NCBI GenBank assembly: GCA_021798835.1
Contig: JAJZBQ010000003.1
Coordinates: forward strand, 157,725 to 221,724
Source: Pseudomonadota bacterium
GTDB taxonomy: Bacteria > Pseudomonadota > Gammaproteobacteria > Burkholderiales > Ferrovaceae
Direction of reading: 5' to 3'
DNA: 64,000 bases
In this document: in pieces, positions 37,507 through 47,152 of the stretch
Position numbering within the stretch: the first letter of the stretch is position 1
How the letters are laid out: every line of letters begins with the position of its first letter
The notes under the pieces: model-generated
Told to the model about the DNA's origin: nothing
Seen by the model: the letters and a program-made list of their open reading frames with translations, nothing else
Database searches by the model: none
Translations under genes and position numbers: made by a program

Positions 37507-39094
37507 GCGCACGCACCTCGGTTTCGTGTCATTGCTGGCCCTGTATGGTGTGCTGCATGCGGCGGAATCACGTGCCGACACGCTGACCGTCACACCCAAA
37601 TTAGCCACATCCGAAACCTACACCGATAACATTTCCCTGGCTCCGGCGGGACAAACCTCAGCAGGGTTTATCACACAACTGGCTCCCGAAATCACCATCA
37701 CCGATGTTGGCAGCCGCTTGAACCTGAATATTGATTACACCCTGCTGGACTATATGTACGACAACTATGGGTGGGCCCATACCTACTATAACCAGCTCAA
37801 TGCCAATGCCGACCTGCAGCTCATCAAGAAAACCTTTTTTGTCGATGTGGGCTCCACCATCAGCCAGCAGCCCCTGACCCTGTTCGGCCCGGTCAGCGCC
37901 AATGGCAGCAACCTGACCGGCAATGTGGCCAACGTCAAAACCGATACGTTCAGTTCCACCCTGGAACACAATTTTGATGAGGAAGCCCTGGCGCAGGCCA
38001 AGGTCACCCACGTCAACATGGACTTTTCCTATGCAGGGGCTGCGATTGGCGGCCTGTATTCTCCCACCGCCGGCCCCGCCAACCTGAACTACCAGAATTA
38101 CGCCTTTGCCATGAGCACCGATACCGCCGACGTGTTCGTGTCCAACGGAGCCGACTTCAACGACTTCACCTGGAAACTGGACTACAACCGCAACAGCATC
38201 CTGTACCCCGGCTATCCCACAGCCACCATCTCCCTGCTGACGGGCGATTTGGGGTATCTGCTGACCCCGCGTTTCAAGTTGAACTCTGAACTGGGCTACG
38301 AACACGACAACTTTGTCTATTATGGCCCGGCTCCGTATGGAGTTTTCTGGAACGAAGGGTTCAGCTGGAATCCCTCCCAACGCACCCAACTGCAGGTCGC
38401 TGCCGGGGAACGGTTCTTCGGAAGAACCTATCTGTTCGATCTGAGCCATCGCCGCCAGCACCTGTTGCTGACCGCTGGTTACCATGAAGATGTGACGGCC
38501 ACGCCCATGGAGCAATTCATCTCTCCGGCGGCCACCCTGGATCAATTGCTCCAGAACCAGATCACCGACCCCGCCCAGCGCCAACAGACGATCCAGCAGA
38601 TCCTCTCCGCCCTGGGACCCCAGAGTTCGCTGTATGGATACAATGCCATCACCAACGAGATCTTTGTCAGCAAAACCTTTCACGCGACGCTGGGGGTAAC
38701 CAGCCCGCGCAATACCCTGCTGCTGACCCTGTTCGACAGCCAGGTATCCCCTCTCCAGCAGTCTGGATCCTCGGGTTTCAACAATCCGCTCTATCAGTTC
38801 CAGAACTACCTTGGCTTTGGCACCTACTATACCGCGGGCGAAACCATGACCTGGTCCCATAAACTCGACCCATTCATCACCCTCACGTTCTCGGATTCCT
38901 ACACGCGCATGTCCATGGCCGACATTCCGGGTCAGGAAACCATGAATTTCCTGTTGCTGGGAATATCCAAGCAGGTCAATCCCAAGGTGATGGAATCGCT
39001 CACTTACCGCCATCAGAACATGAATGGCGGCATGGTCGGCGGCTACAGTTACACGGAAAACGCCCTGATCGCCGGGTTGAATTTCATCTTCTAA
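37490..39094 (+). CDS. PEP-CTERM-system outer-membrane beta-barrel protein
   Basis: 534 residues from ATG 37490, preferred over TTG 37451 because it gives a standard signal peptide (RERKRTHLGFVSLLALYGVLHAAESRA, cleavage before DTLTV). The mature part is a run of amphipathic beta strands ending in an aromatic-hydrophobic residue (LNFIF), as in outer-membrane barrels. Members of this family occur only in XrtA/PEP-CTERM EPS loci and may help the polymer cross the outer membrane. It overlaps the kinase gene by 17 bases. Confidence 0.88.
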   Translation: MARERKRTHLGFVSLLALYGVLHAAESRADTLTVTPKLATSETYTDNISLAPAGQTSAGFITQLAPEITITDVGSRLNLNIDYTLLDYMYDNYGWAHTYYNQLNANADLQLIKKTFFVDVGSTISQQPLTLFGPVSANGSNLTGNVANVKTDTFSSTLEHNFDEEALAQAKVTHVNMDFSYAGAAIGGLYSPTAGPANLNYQNYAFAMSTDTADVFVSNGADFNDFTWKLDYNRNSILYPGYPTATISLLTGDLGYLLTPRFKLNSELGYEHDNFVYYGPAPYGVFWNEGFSWNPSQRTQLQVAAGERFFGRTYLFDLSHRRQHLLLTAGYHEDVTATPMEQFISPAATLDQLLQNQITDPAQRQQTIQQILSALGPQSSLYGYNAITNEIFVSKTFHATLGVTSPRNTLLLTLFDSQVSPLQQSGSSGFNNPLYQFQNYLGFGTYYTAGETMTWSHKLDPFITLTFSDSYTRMSMADIPGQETMNFLLLGISKQVNPKVMESLTYRHQNMNGGMVGGYSYTENALIAGLNFIF

Positions 39095-39117
39095 AAATCG
39101 TCGCTCCCCATTCTTCC

Positions 39118-40158
39118 ATGTATACCGAATTTTACGGCCTGAACTCCAAGCCCTTCCAGTTGAGCCCCGACCCCGGCTTCTTCTTCGCCAGCAGCGTACA
39201 CAAACGGGCCATGGCTTATCTGCAGTACGGCCTGTCGCTGCGCGAGGGATTCATCGTCATTACCGGAGAAGTGGGGGCTGGAAAAACCCTGCTGGCCCGC
39301 AAACTCATCGAGTCCATCGGCCAGCACAACATCATCTCCACACATCTGGTCAGCACCCATCTGGATGCCGATGATGTGTTGCGGACCATTTCACGAGGGT
39401 TCGGCCTGCCGCCCGACTCCTCCTCCAAATCCACGTTGCTGAATAACCTGCACAAGTTTTTTCGACATTCTGCGCAACAGGGAAAGCGCGCCCTGATCAT
39501 CGTGGATGAGGCCCAGAACCTTACCCCGCACGCGGTGGAAGAACTGCGCATGTTGTCCAATTTTCAGATGGAAAATCAGTCGCTGCTGCAAAGTTTTCTG
39601 ATCGGTCAACCGGAATTTCGCATCACCCTGCACAGCCCGGACATGGTGCAACTCAAGCAGCGCGTCATCGCCTCGTTTCACCTGACGGCGCTCAAAGCGA
39701 TGGAGACCGAAGACTACATCAAACACCGCCTGCACCTCAGCGGTTGGCAGTCAGATCCCACGCTGGCTCCTGACATCTTTCCCGTCATTCATGAATTCAC
39801 CCAAGGAATACCGAGAAACATCAACTTGCTGTGCGATCGAATCCTGCTGTTTGGCATGCTGGAGGAAAAACACCATCTGACACTAGAGGATGTCACTGCG
39901 GTCATCGATGACCTCCGCCAGGAAGTCACCCACAGCGAATTTCCTGCTTCTGGTGCAGCCCCATCGCGCCCAGCCCAGACTCCGAGCGACTCCGCCACTC
40001 CCCTGGGGATCAACCTGCAACAGCGTCTGGACCAGATTGCGGCCACCCAGACCTCTCTGTTACAACTGACCGCCGCCATTCATGGCTCGCTTGCCAGCCT
40101 GACGCAGACCCTGCTCGACGACAGAAAATCTCATTCATCCGGCGCTTCCCATGACTGA
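39118..40158 (+). CDS. XrtA-associated AAA ATPase (ExeA/GspA-like)
   Basis: 346 residues. AAA domain (about 25-270) with Walker A GEVGAGKT (Lys56) and Walker B ALIIVDEAQN, preceded by the family's YTEFYGLNSKPFQLSPDP. The C-terminal 70 residues are Ser/Pro/Thr-rich and then helical, which may contact the envelope machinery. Related to secretion ATPases and to MSHA/type II system ExeA. Its role in the EPS locus is unproven. The end overlaps wecB by eight bases. Confidence 0.92.
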   Translation: MYTEFYGLNSKPFQLSPDPGFFFASSVHKRAMAYLQYGLSLREGFIVITGEVGAGKTLLARKLIESIGQHNIISTHLVSTHLDADDVLRTISRGFGLPPDSSSKSTLLNNLHKFFRHSAQQGKRALIIVDEAQNLTPHAVEELRMLSNFQMENQSLLQSFLIGQPEFRITLHSPDMVQLKQRVIASFHLTALKAMETEDYIKHRLHLSGWQSDPTLAPDIFPVIHEFTQGIPRNINLLCDRILLFGMLEEKHHLTLEDVTAVIDDLRQEVTHSEFPASGAAPSRPAQTPSDSATPLGINLQQRLDQIAATQTSLLQLTAAIHGSLASLTQTLLDDRKSHSSGASHD

Positions 40159-41299
40159 TCATTCTTCCCGCCCCCTCATCCTGTGCATCGTGGGCGCGCG
40201 CCCCAATTTCATGAAAATGGCGCCCATCCTGTCGGCCCTGCGCGATCCTTCCTCCGGTTTCGATACCCTGTTGCTGCACACCGGCCAACATTACGATGAA
40301 AGCATGTACCGCGCCTTGTTTGCGGACCTGAACATCCCTCCTCCTGACATCAATCTGGAAGTCGGGTCCGGCAATCACGCCGAACAAACCGCACGTATCA
40401 TGCAAGGTTTTGATCCCGTACTGGTCGAACGCGCACCCGCTGCCATCCTCGTCGTCGGTGATGTCAATTCCACCGTGGCCTGTACCCTGGTCGCTGCCAA
40501 GCGTCAGGTGCCGGTGATCCATGTTGAAGCGGGACTGCGCAGTTTTGATCGTGCCATGCCGGAGGAAATCAATCGGGTGGTCACCGACCAGTTGTCCGAT
40601 ATCCTCTTTACGACAGAAAAGCAGGCGCAAACCAACCTGTTGCGGGAAGGCATTGCGCCTGAACGCATTCACTTTGTCGGCAACGTCATGATCGACAACC
40701 TGTTCCATAACCTGCCACGAACCATCCCCGTGGAGACCACCCTGCAGCAGGCCGGACTTCCCGCCCTGCCAGGTTCACCGTCTGCCCCCTTTGCTCTGGT
40801 CACCCTTCATCGCCCTTCCAATGTCGATGATCCGGAAATCCTGCGCTCCCTGCTGAATACCTTCACCGAGATAGCCCAGCAACTCCCGCTGATCTTCCCG
40901 TTGCACCCGCGCACACGCCAAAAAATAGAACATTTCGGCCTTTCCCCTCTGCTTCAAAATCCCTCCCTGGTGGTGCTCCCTCCATTGGGATATCTCCCTT
41001 TGCTGGGCCTCATGAAAAGCGCACGCCTGGTACTGACCGATTCGGGAGGCATCCAGGAGGAAACCACCGCCCTGGGGGTCCCCTGCCTGACATTGCGTCA
41101 GAACACGGAGCGTCCCATCACCATCGATGAAGGGACCAATCTGCTGGTCGGCCACGATCCTGCCCGCATACGGGAAGCCGTAGCGGTCATCCTGTCCGGC
41201 AAGGGGAAATCCGGCCGTATCCCGGAATACTGGGATGGTCATGCTGCCCAACGTATCGTTGAGCATCTGCGCGGTTTCTTCGGATTATCTGTCGCATGA
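40151..41299 (+). CDS. wecB: UDP-N-acetylglucosamine 2-epimerase (non-hydrolysing)
   Basis: 382 residues. Converts UDP-GlcNAc to UDP-ManNAc. Signatures: GARPNFMKMAPI, HTGQHYDESM, HVEAGLRSFDRAMPEEINR, LVTLHRPSNVD and TDSGGIQEETTALGVPCL. Provides a ManNAc-type precursor to the XrtA-linked EPS. Both ends overlap neighbours (eight and four bases), indicating tight coupling. Confidence 0.95.
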   Translation: MTDHSSRPLILCIVGARPNFMKMAPILSALRDPSSGFDTLLLHTGQHYDESMYRALFADLNIPPPDINLEVGSGNHAEQTARIMQGFDPVLVERAPAAILVVGDVNSTVACTLVAAKRQVPVIHVEAGLRSFDRAMPEEINRVVTDQLSDILFTTEKQAQTNLLREGIAPERIHFVGNVMIDNLFHNLPRTIPVETTLQQAGLPALPGSPSAPFALVTLHRPSNVDDPEILRSLLNTFTEIAQQLPLIFPLHPRTRQKIEHFGLSPLLQNPSLVVLPPLGYLPLLGLMKSARLVLTDSGGIQEETTALGVPCLTLRQNTERPITIDEGTNLLVGHDPARIREAVAVILSGKGKSGRIPEYWDGHAAQRIVEHLRGFFGLSVA

Positions 41300-42138
41300 T
41301 CCGCAATGCCCTGACCATCGATGTCGAGGACTATTTTCAGGTTTCTGCCCTGGCACCCTACATCGAACGCAGTGACTGGCCACGGCTTCCCTGTCGCGTG
41401 GAACGCAACATGGACATCATCCTTGCCCTGCTGGAAGAAAAGCACGTGCATGCCACCTTCTTTACGTTGGGCTGGATTGCCGAGCGCTACCCTCGCGTGG
41501 TACGTGACATCCTCTCCGGGGGTCATGAACTGGCGAGCCACGGCTATGCCCACCTGAGGGCCTCAGATCAATCCCCGGAAGATTTTCGTGAGGATGTACG
41601 GCGCAGCAAAGCGCTGCTGGAATCCCTGGGGGGAGTCCGTGTGACGGGCTATCGGGCCCCCAGTTTCTCCATCGGCAAAAGCAATCTCTGGGCATTGGAC
41701 ATCCTGCATGAAGAAGGGTATCTCTACAGTTCCAGCATTTATCCCATCCATCACGATCATTACGGAATGCCTGACTGCCCGCGCTTTTCCTTTCGGCCCC
41801 GTGGTCAGCAAGGTATTCTGGAAATCCCGCCCACCACGGTCAAACTCTCCCATCGCCAGATTCCCGCCGCCGGCGGCGGATATTTCCGGCTTGCCCCCTA
41901 TGCCCTGTCGCGTTGGCTCATTCGACGACTGCACCAGCAAGATGGCCAACCCTGCATGTTCTACTTTCACCCCTGGGAAATCGACCCCGACCAACCCCGT
42001 CAAACCGGGATCAACCTGAAAACCCACTTTCGCCACTACGTCAACCTGCACCGCATGAAAGACAAGATTTCCGCTCTGCTGGACGATTTTCACTGGGATC
42101 GGGTTGATCGCATCTTCACTCCCCATCAACCATCATGA
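41296..42138 (+). CDS. XrtA-associated polysaccharide deacetylase
   Basis: 280 residues. Carbohydrate esterase family 4 (NodB) fold: LTIDVEDYFQ, the metal-ligand HGYAH segment (ELASHGYAHLRAS) and RAPSFSIG. Cytoplasmic or secreted by an unseen route: no signal peptide. Expected to remove acetyl groups from HexNAc residues of the EPS. Coupled by ATGA overlaps to wecB and the FemAB gene. Confidence 0.92.
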   Translation: MIRNALTIDVEDYFQVSALAPYIERSDWPRLPCRVERNMDIILALLEEKHVHATFFTLGWIAERYPRVVRDILSGGHELASHGYAHLRASDQSPEDFREDVRRSKALLESLGGVRVTGYRAPSFSIGKSNLWALDILHEEGYLYSSSIYPIHHDHYGMPDCPRFSFRPRGQQGILEIPPTTVKLSHRQIPAAGGGYFRLAPYALSRWLIRRLHQQDGQPCMFYFHPWEIDPDQPRQTGINLKTHFRHYVNLHRMKDKISALLDDFHWDRVDRIFTPHQPS

Positions 42139-43172
42139 CCCCCCATCCGCTGACCATCCGTACCATGACCGCTCAGGACGCATTCGCCTGGGATGCCTTT
42201 GTCGAACGTTGTCCGCAAGCCACGTTCTTTCATAAGTCGGCCTGGAAAACCCTGATCGAGGAGGAATTCGGCCATCGTACCCATTACCTGCTGGCAGAAA
42301 ACTCCGAGGGCATCCAAGGCATATTGCCCCTGGCTGAGATCCGCCACTTCTATTTTGGACATTCACTGTCATCGCTACCCTTCGCCGTCTATGGGGGTAT
42401 CGCTGCCCTCAGCGAGGCCGCCACGCACGCGCTGGATCAACATGCCCAGCAATTGGCACAGGTTCTTCAGGTCGACCACCTGGAATACCGACAACGTGAG
42501 GTCCTGCATCCGGAGTGGCCGCACAAGGAACTTTACGTGACGTTTCGCAAACCCATCGATCCGGACATTGACCAGAATCTGAAAAACATCCCCCGCAAAC
42601 AGCGCGCCATGGTACGCAGCGGCATTGCTCACGGACTGGCCAGCGAAATCGATGACGGGGTGGACCGCTTTTACTCTGTCCTCGCGGACAACATGCACCG
42701 CCACGGAACCCCCACGTTTTCGCGCCGTTACTTTGCCCGCCTGAAGTCCCTGTTCGGTGACGACTGCGAGATCCTGTCCGTCGTCAAGGATCAACAGGTG
42801 ATCAGCAGTGTCCTGTCCTTTTATTTTCGTGACGAGGTCTTGCCCTATTACGCGGGTGACACCCTGGCTGCCCGACAATTGGCGGGCAATGATTTCAAGT
42901 ATTGGGAATTGATGCGACGCAGTTGCGAGCGGGGCATCCGTCTGTTCGACTATGGACGCAGCAAAATCGGCACCGGCTCCTATTCCTTCAAAAAAAACTG
43001 GGGATTCGAACCCACCCCGCTGCCCTACGAATACCGGCTGTATCGCAGTGATACCGTACCAGATCAGAATCCCCTGAATCCCAAATACCAGTTTTTCATC
43101 CGCACCTGGCGCCAGTTACCTCGACCTGTCACCACCTGGCTCGGCCCCAAGATCGTACGCTACCTTGGCTGA
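42135..43172 (+). CDS. FemAB-family XrtA-associated protein
   Basis: 345 residues. Two tandem GNAT-like (FemAB) halves, with N-terminal CPQATFFHKSAWKTLIEEEFGH and C-terminal DYGRSKIGTGSYSFKKNWGFEP. FemAB proteins transfer aminoacyl or acyl groups, but the substrate of the XrtA type is unknown; probably EPS modification. The neighbours on both sides overlap (four and one bases). A different FemAB/GNAT-like protein is encoded at 25.6-26.6 kb. Confidence 0.9.
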   Translation: MTPHPLTIRTMTAQDAFAWDAFVERCPQATFFHKSAWKTLIEEEFGHRTHYLLAENSEGIQGILPLAEIRHFYFGHSLSSLPFAVYGGIAALSEAATHALDQHAQQLAQVLQVDHLEYRQREVLHPEWPHKELYVTFRKPIDPDIDQNLKNIPRKQRAMVRSGIAHGLASEIDDGVDRFYSVLADNMHRHGTPTFSRRYFARLKSLFGDDCEILSVVKDQQVISSVLSFYFRDEVLPYYAGDTLAARQLAGNDFKYWELMRRSCERGIRLFDYGRSKIGTGSYSFKKNWGFEPTPLPYEYRLYRSDTVPDQNPLNPKYQFFIRTWRQLPRPVTTWLGPKIVRYLG

Positions 43173-44380
43173 TGGAACCCCTCCTCTTTCTGGCACACCG
43201 GATTCCTTACCCCCCCAACAAGGGGGATAAGATCCGCTCATACCATCTGCTCCAATCCCTGATCCAACGCTATGCCGTTCATCTGGGCGCATTCGTCGAT
43301 GATCCTGCGGACTGGCCCCATGAAATCGCCCTCAACAGCCGATGTGCCTCCGTAAATCTGCTGCCGCTGGATACCCGGCGCGCCAAATTGTTGAGTTTGC
43401 GTGGATTGCTGAGTGGAAAACCGCTGACGCTTCCCTATTACGCGCATCCGGCCATGCAACGCTGGGTTGACACAACCCTGCAGCGCCACGCCATCCGCCG
43501 CATCGTGGTATTTTCATCTTCCATGGCACAATACGTCACGCATCACACCGGTACGTTTCGCCTCATGGACTTTGTCGATCTCGATTCTGACAAATGGCGA
43601 CAATATGCCTCAACCAAACCCTGGCCATTGCGCTGGCTTTATCGCCGTGAAGGAACCTTGCTGTTCGACTATGAATGCCAGATCGCGCGCCAATTCGATG
43701 CCTCATTCCTGGTTTCACAACACGAAGCCGAACCGCTTCGTCAGGCACTCCCCGGACATGCCAGCAAAATCGGATGGTACCACAATGGGGTCGATACGCA
43801 GTACTTCGACCCTTCCCTCGATTTTCCATGTCCTTACCCAAAAAACCAGATTCATCTGGTATTTACCGGTGCCATGGACTACTGGCCCAATGTCGATGCC
43901 ATGAATTGGTTTGCCAACTCCACTTTTCCATCCCTGCGACAACGCCACCCCAACCTCCAACTGTGGATCGTCGGCTCAAATCCCGGTCGCTCCATCCAGC
44001 AGCTGGCCACGCTACCCGGTATTCACGTCACCGGCAGAGTCGCTGATATCCGTCCTTATCTGGCCCATGCCCATGTTGCCCTGGCACCATTACGCATCGC
44101 CCGTGGCATTCAAAACAAAGTCCTGGAAGCCCTGGCCATGAATTTGCCGGTCATGTTGAGCCCTGCCGCCCTGGAAGGGCTGAGCCACGACATCCTCGAT
44201 TCTGCGGGTTGCCTGCTCGCATCAACCCCGGAAGACTGGAATCAGTTGTCCGGCACCTGGCTGACTCCCAACCCATCCCGGTTCAGCCTGCACCGTCACT
44301 GGGTTCGTCAACATTTTGACTGGGAAACCAATCTGTCCGTACTGGATAGCGTCATGAGGCCACACTCTCCCTCACCATGA
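43172..44380 (+). CDS. XrtA-system glycosyltransferase 1 (GT4)
   Basis: 402 residues. GT-B fold. N-terminal LLFLAHRIPYPPNKGDKIRSYH is the family hallmark, and the nucleotide-sugar site includes LVFTGAMDYWPNVDAMNWF and ALAPLRIARGIQNKVLEALAM. Adds a sugar to the lipid-linked EPS repeat. Its start codon overlaps the previous stop by one base. Confidence 0.92.
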   Translation: MEPLLFLAHRIPYPPNKGDKIRSYHLLQSLIQRYAVHLGAFVDDPADWPHEIALNSRCASVNLLPLDTRRAKLLSLRGLLSGKPLTLPYYAHPAMQRWVDTTLQRHAIRRIVVFSSSMAQYVTHHTGTFRLMDFVDLDSDKWRQYASTKPWPLRWLYRREGTLLFDYECQIARQFDASFLVSQHEAEPLRQALPGHASKIGWYHNGVDTQYFDPSLDFPCPYPKNQIHLVFTGAMDYWPNVDAMNWFANSTFPSLRQRHPNLQLWIVGSNPGRSIQQLATLPGIHVTGRVADIRPYLAHAHVALAPLRIARGIQNKVLEALAMNLPVMLSPAALEGLSHDILDSAGCLLASTPEDWNQLSGTWLTPNPSRFSLHRHWVRQHFDWETNLSVLDSVMRPHSPSP

Positions 44381-45906
44381 CCCGCCTCTCTTCCCCCTCC
44401 TGGACCCCCATCACCTGCGCTGCGGCAACACTGGTGCTGGCATTGCTGGGAATATTCTACCCGGTGGTCGAGTTCACGGTTCACACCTGGTTGAGCAACG
44501 ACACGTACCTGCACGATTTCCTGATCCCCTTTGTGTCCATCTGGCTGATCTGGCGCGAACGGCAAATCCTGCGTCATCTCTCTCCCCAGCCAGCCTGGAT
44601 TGCCCTTTTCCTGTTCCTGGGCTTGTCCGTGGTGGAAGAACTGGGAGCACTGTCCAATACCATCGTGGTAGAACAGTTTGCTCTGGTCGGACTGGTAATC
44701 AGCGGCATCTGGTTCCTCATCGGTCACGCGAGTTTCCGCCACCTGCTGTTTCCCCTGCTGTTCCTGTTTCTGGCCATTCCGTTCGGTGAATCCTTTATTC
44801 CGCCCCTGATGGATCTCACCGCAGATTTTGCCACCCTGCTGTTGCGCCTGACGGGTATTCCCGTTTTTCGGGAAGGCAACTTTTTATCCCTCCCCACAGG
44901 CAACTGGTCGGTGGTTGAAGCCTGTAGTGGCCTACGCTATCTGATCGCCTCCCTGACCCTGGGAGTGCTCTTTGCACAAATGGCTTTTCATCGTTGGTCG
45001 CGCCGTCTCCTGTTCCTGCTGGCCTCTCTGGTGATTCCCGTCGTCGCCAACGGAGTACGCGCCTACCTGATCATCCTGATCGGTCACCTCAGCGGCATGC
45101 GGCTGGCCGTCGGGGTAGATCACCTGATCTACGGCTGGATATTTTTTGGACTGGTCATGTATCTGCTCTTCTGGCTCGGCTCCCTGTTCAGGGATGCCCC
45201 TCTCCCCATCGCCGCACAACCTGCCTCACCATCGTTTGGAATGGCGACACAGACGCTTCGCACCCCGTTCTGGTTGGCCTTGCTTCCCTTGGCACTCATC
45301 GGTCTGTCACGCTGGCATACCCTCGATCACCAGCCTTCCCAGACCCTGCCTCCCATGTCACCCCTCGCACTGCCCCGTTGGCCTTCCTGGATTGCCTCCC
45401 CCGACACCCCGGTCTGGACCCCTCATTTTTCGGGAGCACGCTGGAAAATCGAGCAATCCTATCACCAGGCAGACACCGAATCTACCCTTACCCTTTACCT
45501 GGCGCACTACCAGAACCAGGGGTTGGGTCATTCACTGGTGACCACCGGGAATACCCTGGTCATCCCCCAGGATCACCAGTGGACGCTCATTCGAGCAAAC
45601 TCTTCCCATTTGCTCCCGGTTTCCCTCACAAACATTCCCTTCACCGAGGCGCTGATCGGCTCCTCCCATGAACAACGCCTGGTCTGGCAATTCCTGCGCG
45701 TCGGCCAACATTGGCTCACCAGTCCTTATCAGGTCAAATGGTGGGAAGCCTGGGATCTGTTCACGGGGCATGATGACGGAGCCAATCTTCTGATCCTTTC
45801 CACCCCCTATGATCCTCTGCAGCCTCAGCGTGCCACCTCCACGCTGCAGACCTTTTGCCACGACATACTCCCTACTCTGGATGCCCAACCGGACTCCCGT
45901 CCATGA
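44377..45906 (+). CDS. xrtA: Exosortase A fused to EpsI domain
   Basis: 509 residues. N-terminal exosortase (about 15-290) with eight or so membrane helices and the catalytic triad Cys183 (VEACSGLRYL), Arg228 (NGVRAY) and His249 (VDHLIYGW). The C-terminal part (about 310-505) is a soluble EpsI-type domain. Exosortase A recognises the C-terminal PEP sorting signal of secreted proteins, cleaves it and probably attaches the protein to a surface polymer or lipid. Overlaps both neighbours by ATGA. Confidence 0.95.
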   Translation: MTRLSSPSWTPITCAAATLVLALLGIFYPVVEFTVHTWLSNDTYLHDFLIPFVSIWLIWRERQILRHLSPQPAWIALFLFLGLSVVEELGALSNTIVVEQFALVGLVISGIWFLIGHASFRHLLFPLLFLFLAIPFGESFIPPLMDLTADFATLLLRLTGIPVFREGNFLSLPTGNWSVVEACSGLRYLIASLTLGVLFAQMAFHRWSRRLLFLLASLVIPVVANGVRAYLIILIGHLSGMRLAVGVDHLIYGWIFFGLVMYLLFWLGSLFRDAPLPIAAQPASPSFGMATQTLRTPFWLALLPLALIGLSRWHTLDHQPSQTLPPMSPLALPRWPSWIASPDTPVWTPHFSGARWKIEQSYHQADTESTLTLYLAHYQNQGLGHSLVTTGNTLVIPQDHQWTLIRANSSHLLPVSLTNIPFTEALIGSSHEQRLVWQFLRVGQHWLTSPYQVKWWEAWDLFTGHDDGANLLILSTPYDPLQPQRATSTLQTFCHDILPTLDAQPDSRP

Positions 45907-47036
45907 CTGCTTCTCCGCGCCTGATCATTCACGTCATCTACCGTCTGGACGTGGGAGGATTGGAAAATGGGCTGGTCAATCTCATCAATCAACTGCCCGA
46001 GGCACGTTTTCGTCATGTCATCTTATGCCTGAAGGGGTTCAATCCCGAGTTCGCGCAGAGAATCCGGCGAGCCGATGTAACCATCCTCGATCTCAACAAA
46101 AAAGAAGGCAAGGATCTGCGCATCTATTGGAAGATGTGGAAGATTTTCCGGACAATGCAACCGGATATCGTGCATACCCGTAATTTGACCAGCCTTCTCG
46201 CTCAGGTTCCTGCCTGGTTATGCCATGTACCACGGCGCATCCATGGCGAGCATGGCTGGGACATGAGTGATCTGGCAGGCAATAATCGCAAGCATCGATG
46301 GTTGCGTCGCCTGCTTTTGCCCCTGACACACCATATCGTGGCCCTATCGCCTGAACTGGCCCGGTACCTGACCCATCGAGTCGGCGTCCGCCAGCAAAAG
46401 ATCTCACAGTTGTGCAATGGGGTCGATACTACCCGTTTTCACCCGATGACCGATCATGCCCCCTGGCCCCTGCCCTTTCCCCCGGCGCACTGCTTTATCG
46501 TAGGCACCGTTGGGCGCATGCAGGCGGTCAAAAACCAGACCGCCCTGGTTCATGCCTTTATCCATCTCTGTCGTACCCTACCCAGCCACGACGCTGCGCG
46601 CGTGCGTCTGGTCCTGATCGGCGACGGCCCCTTGCGTTCCGTCTGTCAAGCCATGCTGGAACAAGCCGGCCTTGCGGAACAGGCGTGGCTACCGGGCACT
46701 CGCCACGACATTCCGGACATTCTGCGTTGCCTGAGCCTGTTCGTATTGCCCTCACTGGCCGAAGGGATTTCCAATACGCTCCTCGAAGCACTGGCATCTG
46801 GAGTGCCCGTGGTGGCCACCGAGGTAGGAGGCAATCCGGATCTGTTGACTCCCGGCATCAATGGCACCCTCTATCGCGCCACCCAACCCGAAGCACTCGC
46901 GACAATCCTGCAACATTATCTGGAAAATCCCGACAAACTTCAGCATGAGAGAGAAAACGCACGCCAAACCGCCCTGGCTCGCTTCAGTCTGGATCAGATG
47001 ATCCAGCACTATCAAACCCTGTACGAACAGTCCTAA
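45903..47036 (+). CDS. XrtA-system glycosyltransferase 2 (GT4)
   Basis: 377 residues from ATG 45903 (overlapping xrtA; the open frame extends upstream into xrtA). GT-B fold with HVIYRLDVGGLENGLVNLIN at the N-terminus, HGEHGWD, the sugar-nucleotide site VGRMQAVKNQTALVHAF and the family ExxE segment LPSLAEGISNTLLEALASG. Last gene of the XrtA operon; a hairpin lies about 60 bases downstream. Confidence 0.93.
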   Translation: MTASPRLIIHVIYRLDVGGLENGLVNLINQLPEARFRHVILCLKGFNPEFAQRIRRADVTILDLNKKEGKDLRIYWKMWKIFRTMQPDIVHTRNLTSLLAQVPAWLCHVPRRIHGEHGWDMSDLAGNNRKHRWLRRLLLPLTHHIVALSPELARYLTHRVGVRQQKISQLCNGVDTTRFHPMTDHAPWPLPFPPAHCFIVGTVGRMQAVKNQTALVHAFIHLCRTLPSHDAARVRLVLIGDGPLRSVCQAMLEQAGLAEQAWLPGTRHDIPDILRCLSLFVLPSLAEGISNTLLEALASGVPVVATEVGGNPDLLTPGINGTLYRATQPEALATILQHYLENPDKLQHERENARQTALARFSLDQMIQHYQTLYEQS

Positions 47037-47095
47037 CTACAAACGAAACAATATAGTTTCCGTTTCTCAAAGACCACCCCTTAGTCCACTATGAC

Positions 47096-47124
47096 AAAAA
47101 AAACCCTCCAGAGGAGGGCTTTTG
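47096..47124 (-). terminator. Bidirectional rho-independent terminator
   Basis: CCCTCC-AGA-GGAGGG stem (47104-47118). On the minus strand it is followed by eight T residues, a strong terminator for the PEP-CTERM gene. On the plus strand CTTTT follows, so it can also stop the XrtA operon. The two transcription units converge here. Confidence 0.85.
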
Positions 47125-47152
47125 AACGAAAAACCTGGAAAAACTATTGCTT

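Noticed and set aside
37658..39013. 451-codon open frame on the minus strand opposite the beta-barrel gene
   Set aside because: Gly/Val/Gln-rich translation typical of antisense reading of a GC-rich gene; the barrel protein fits the operon.
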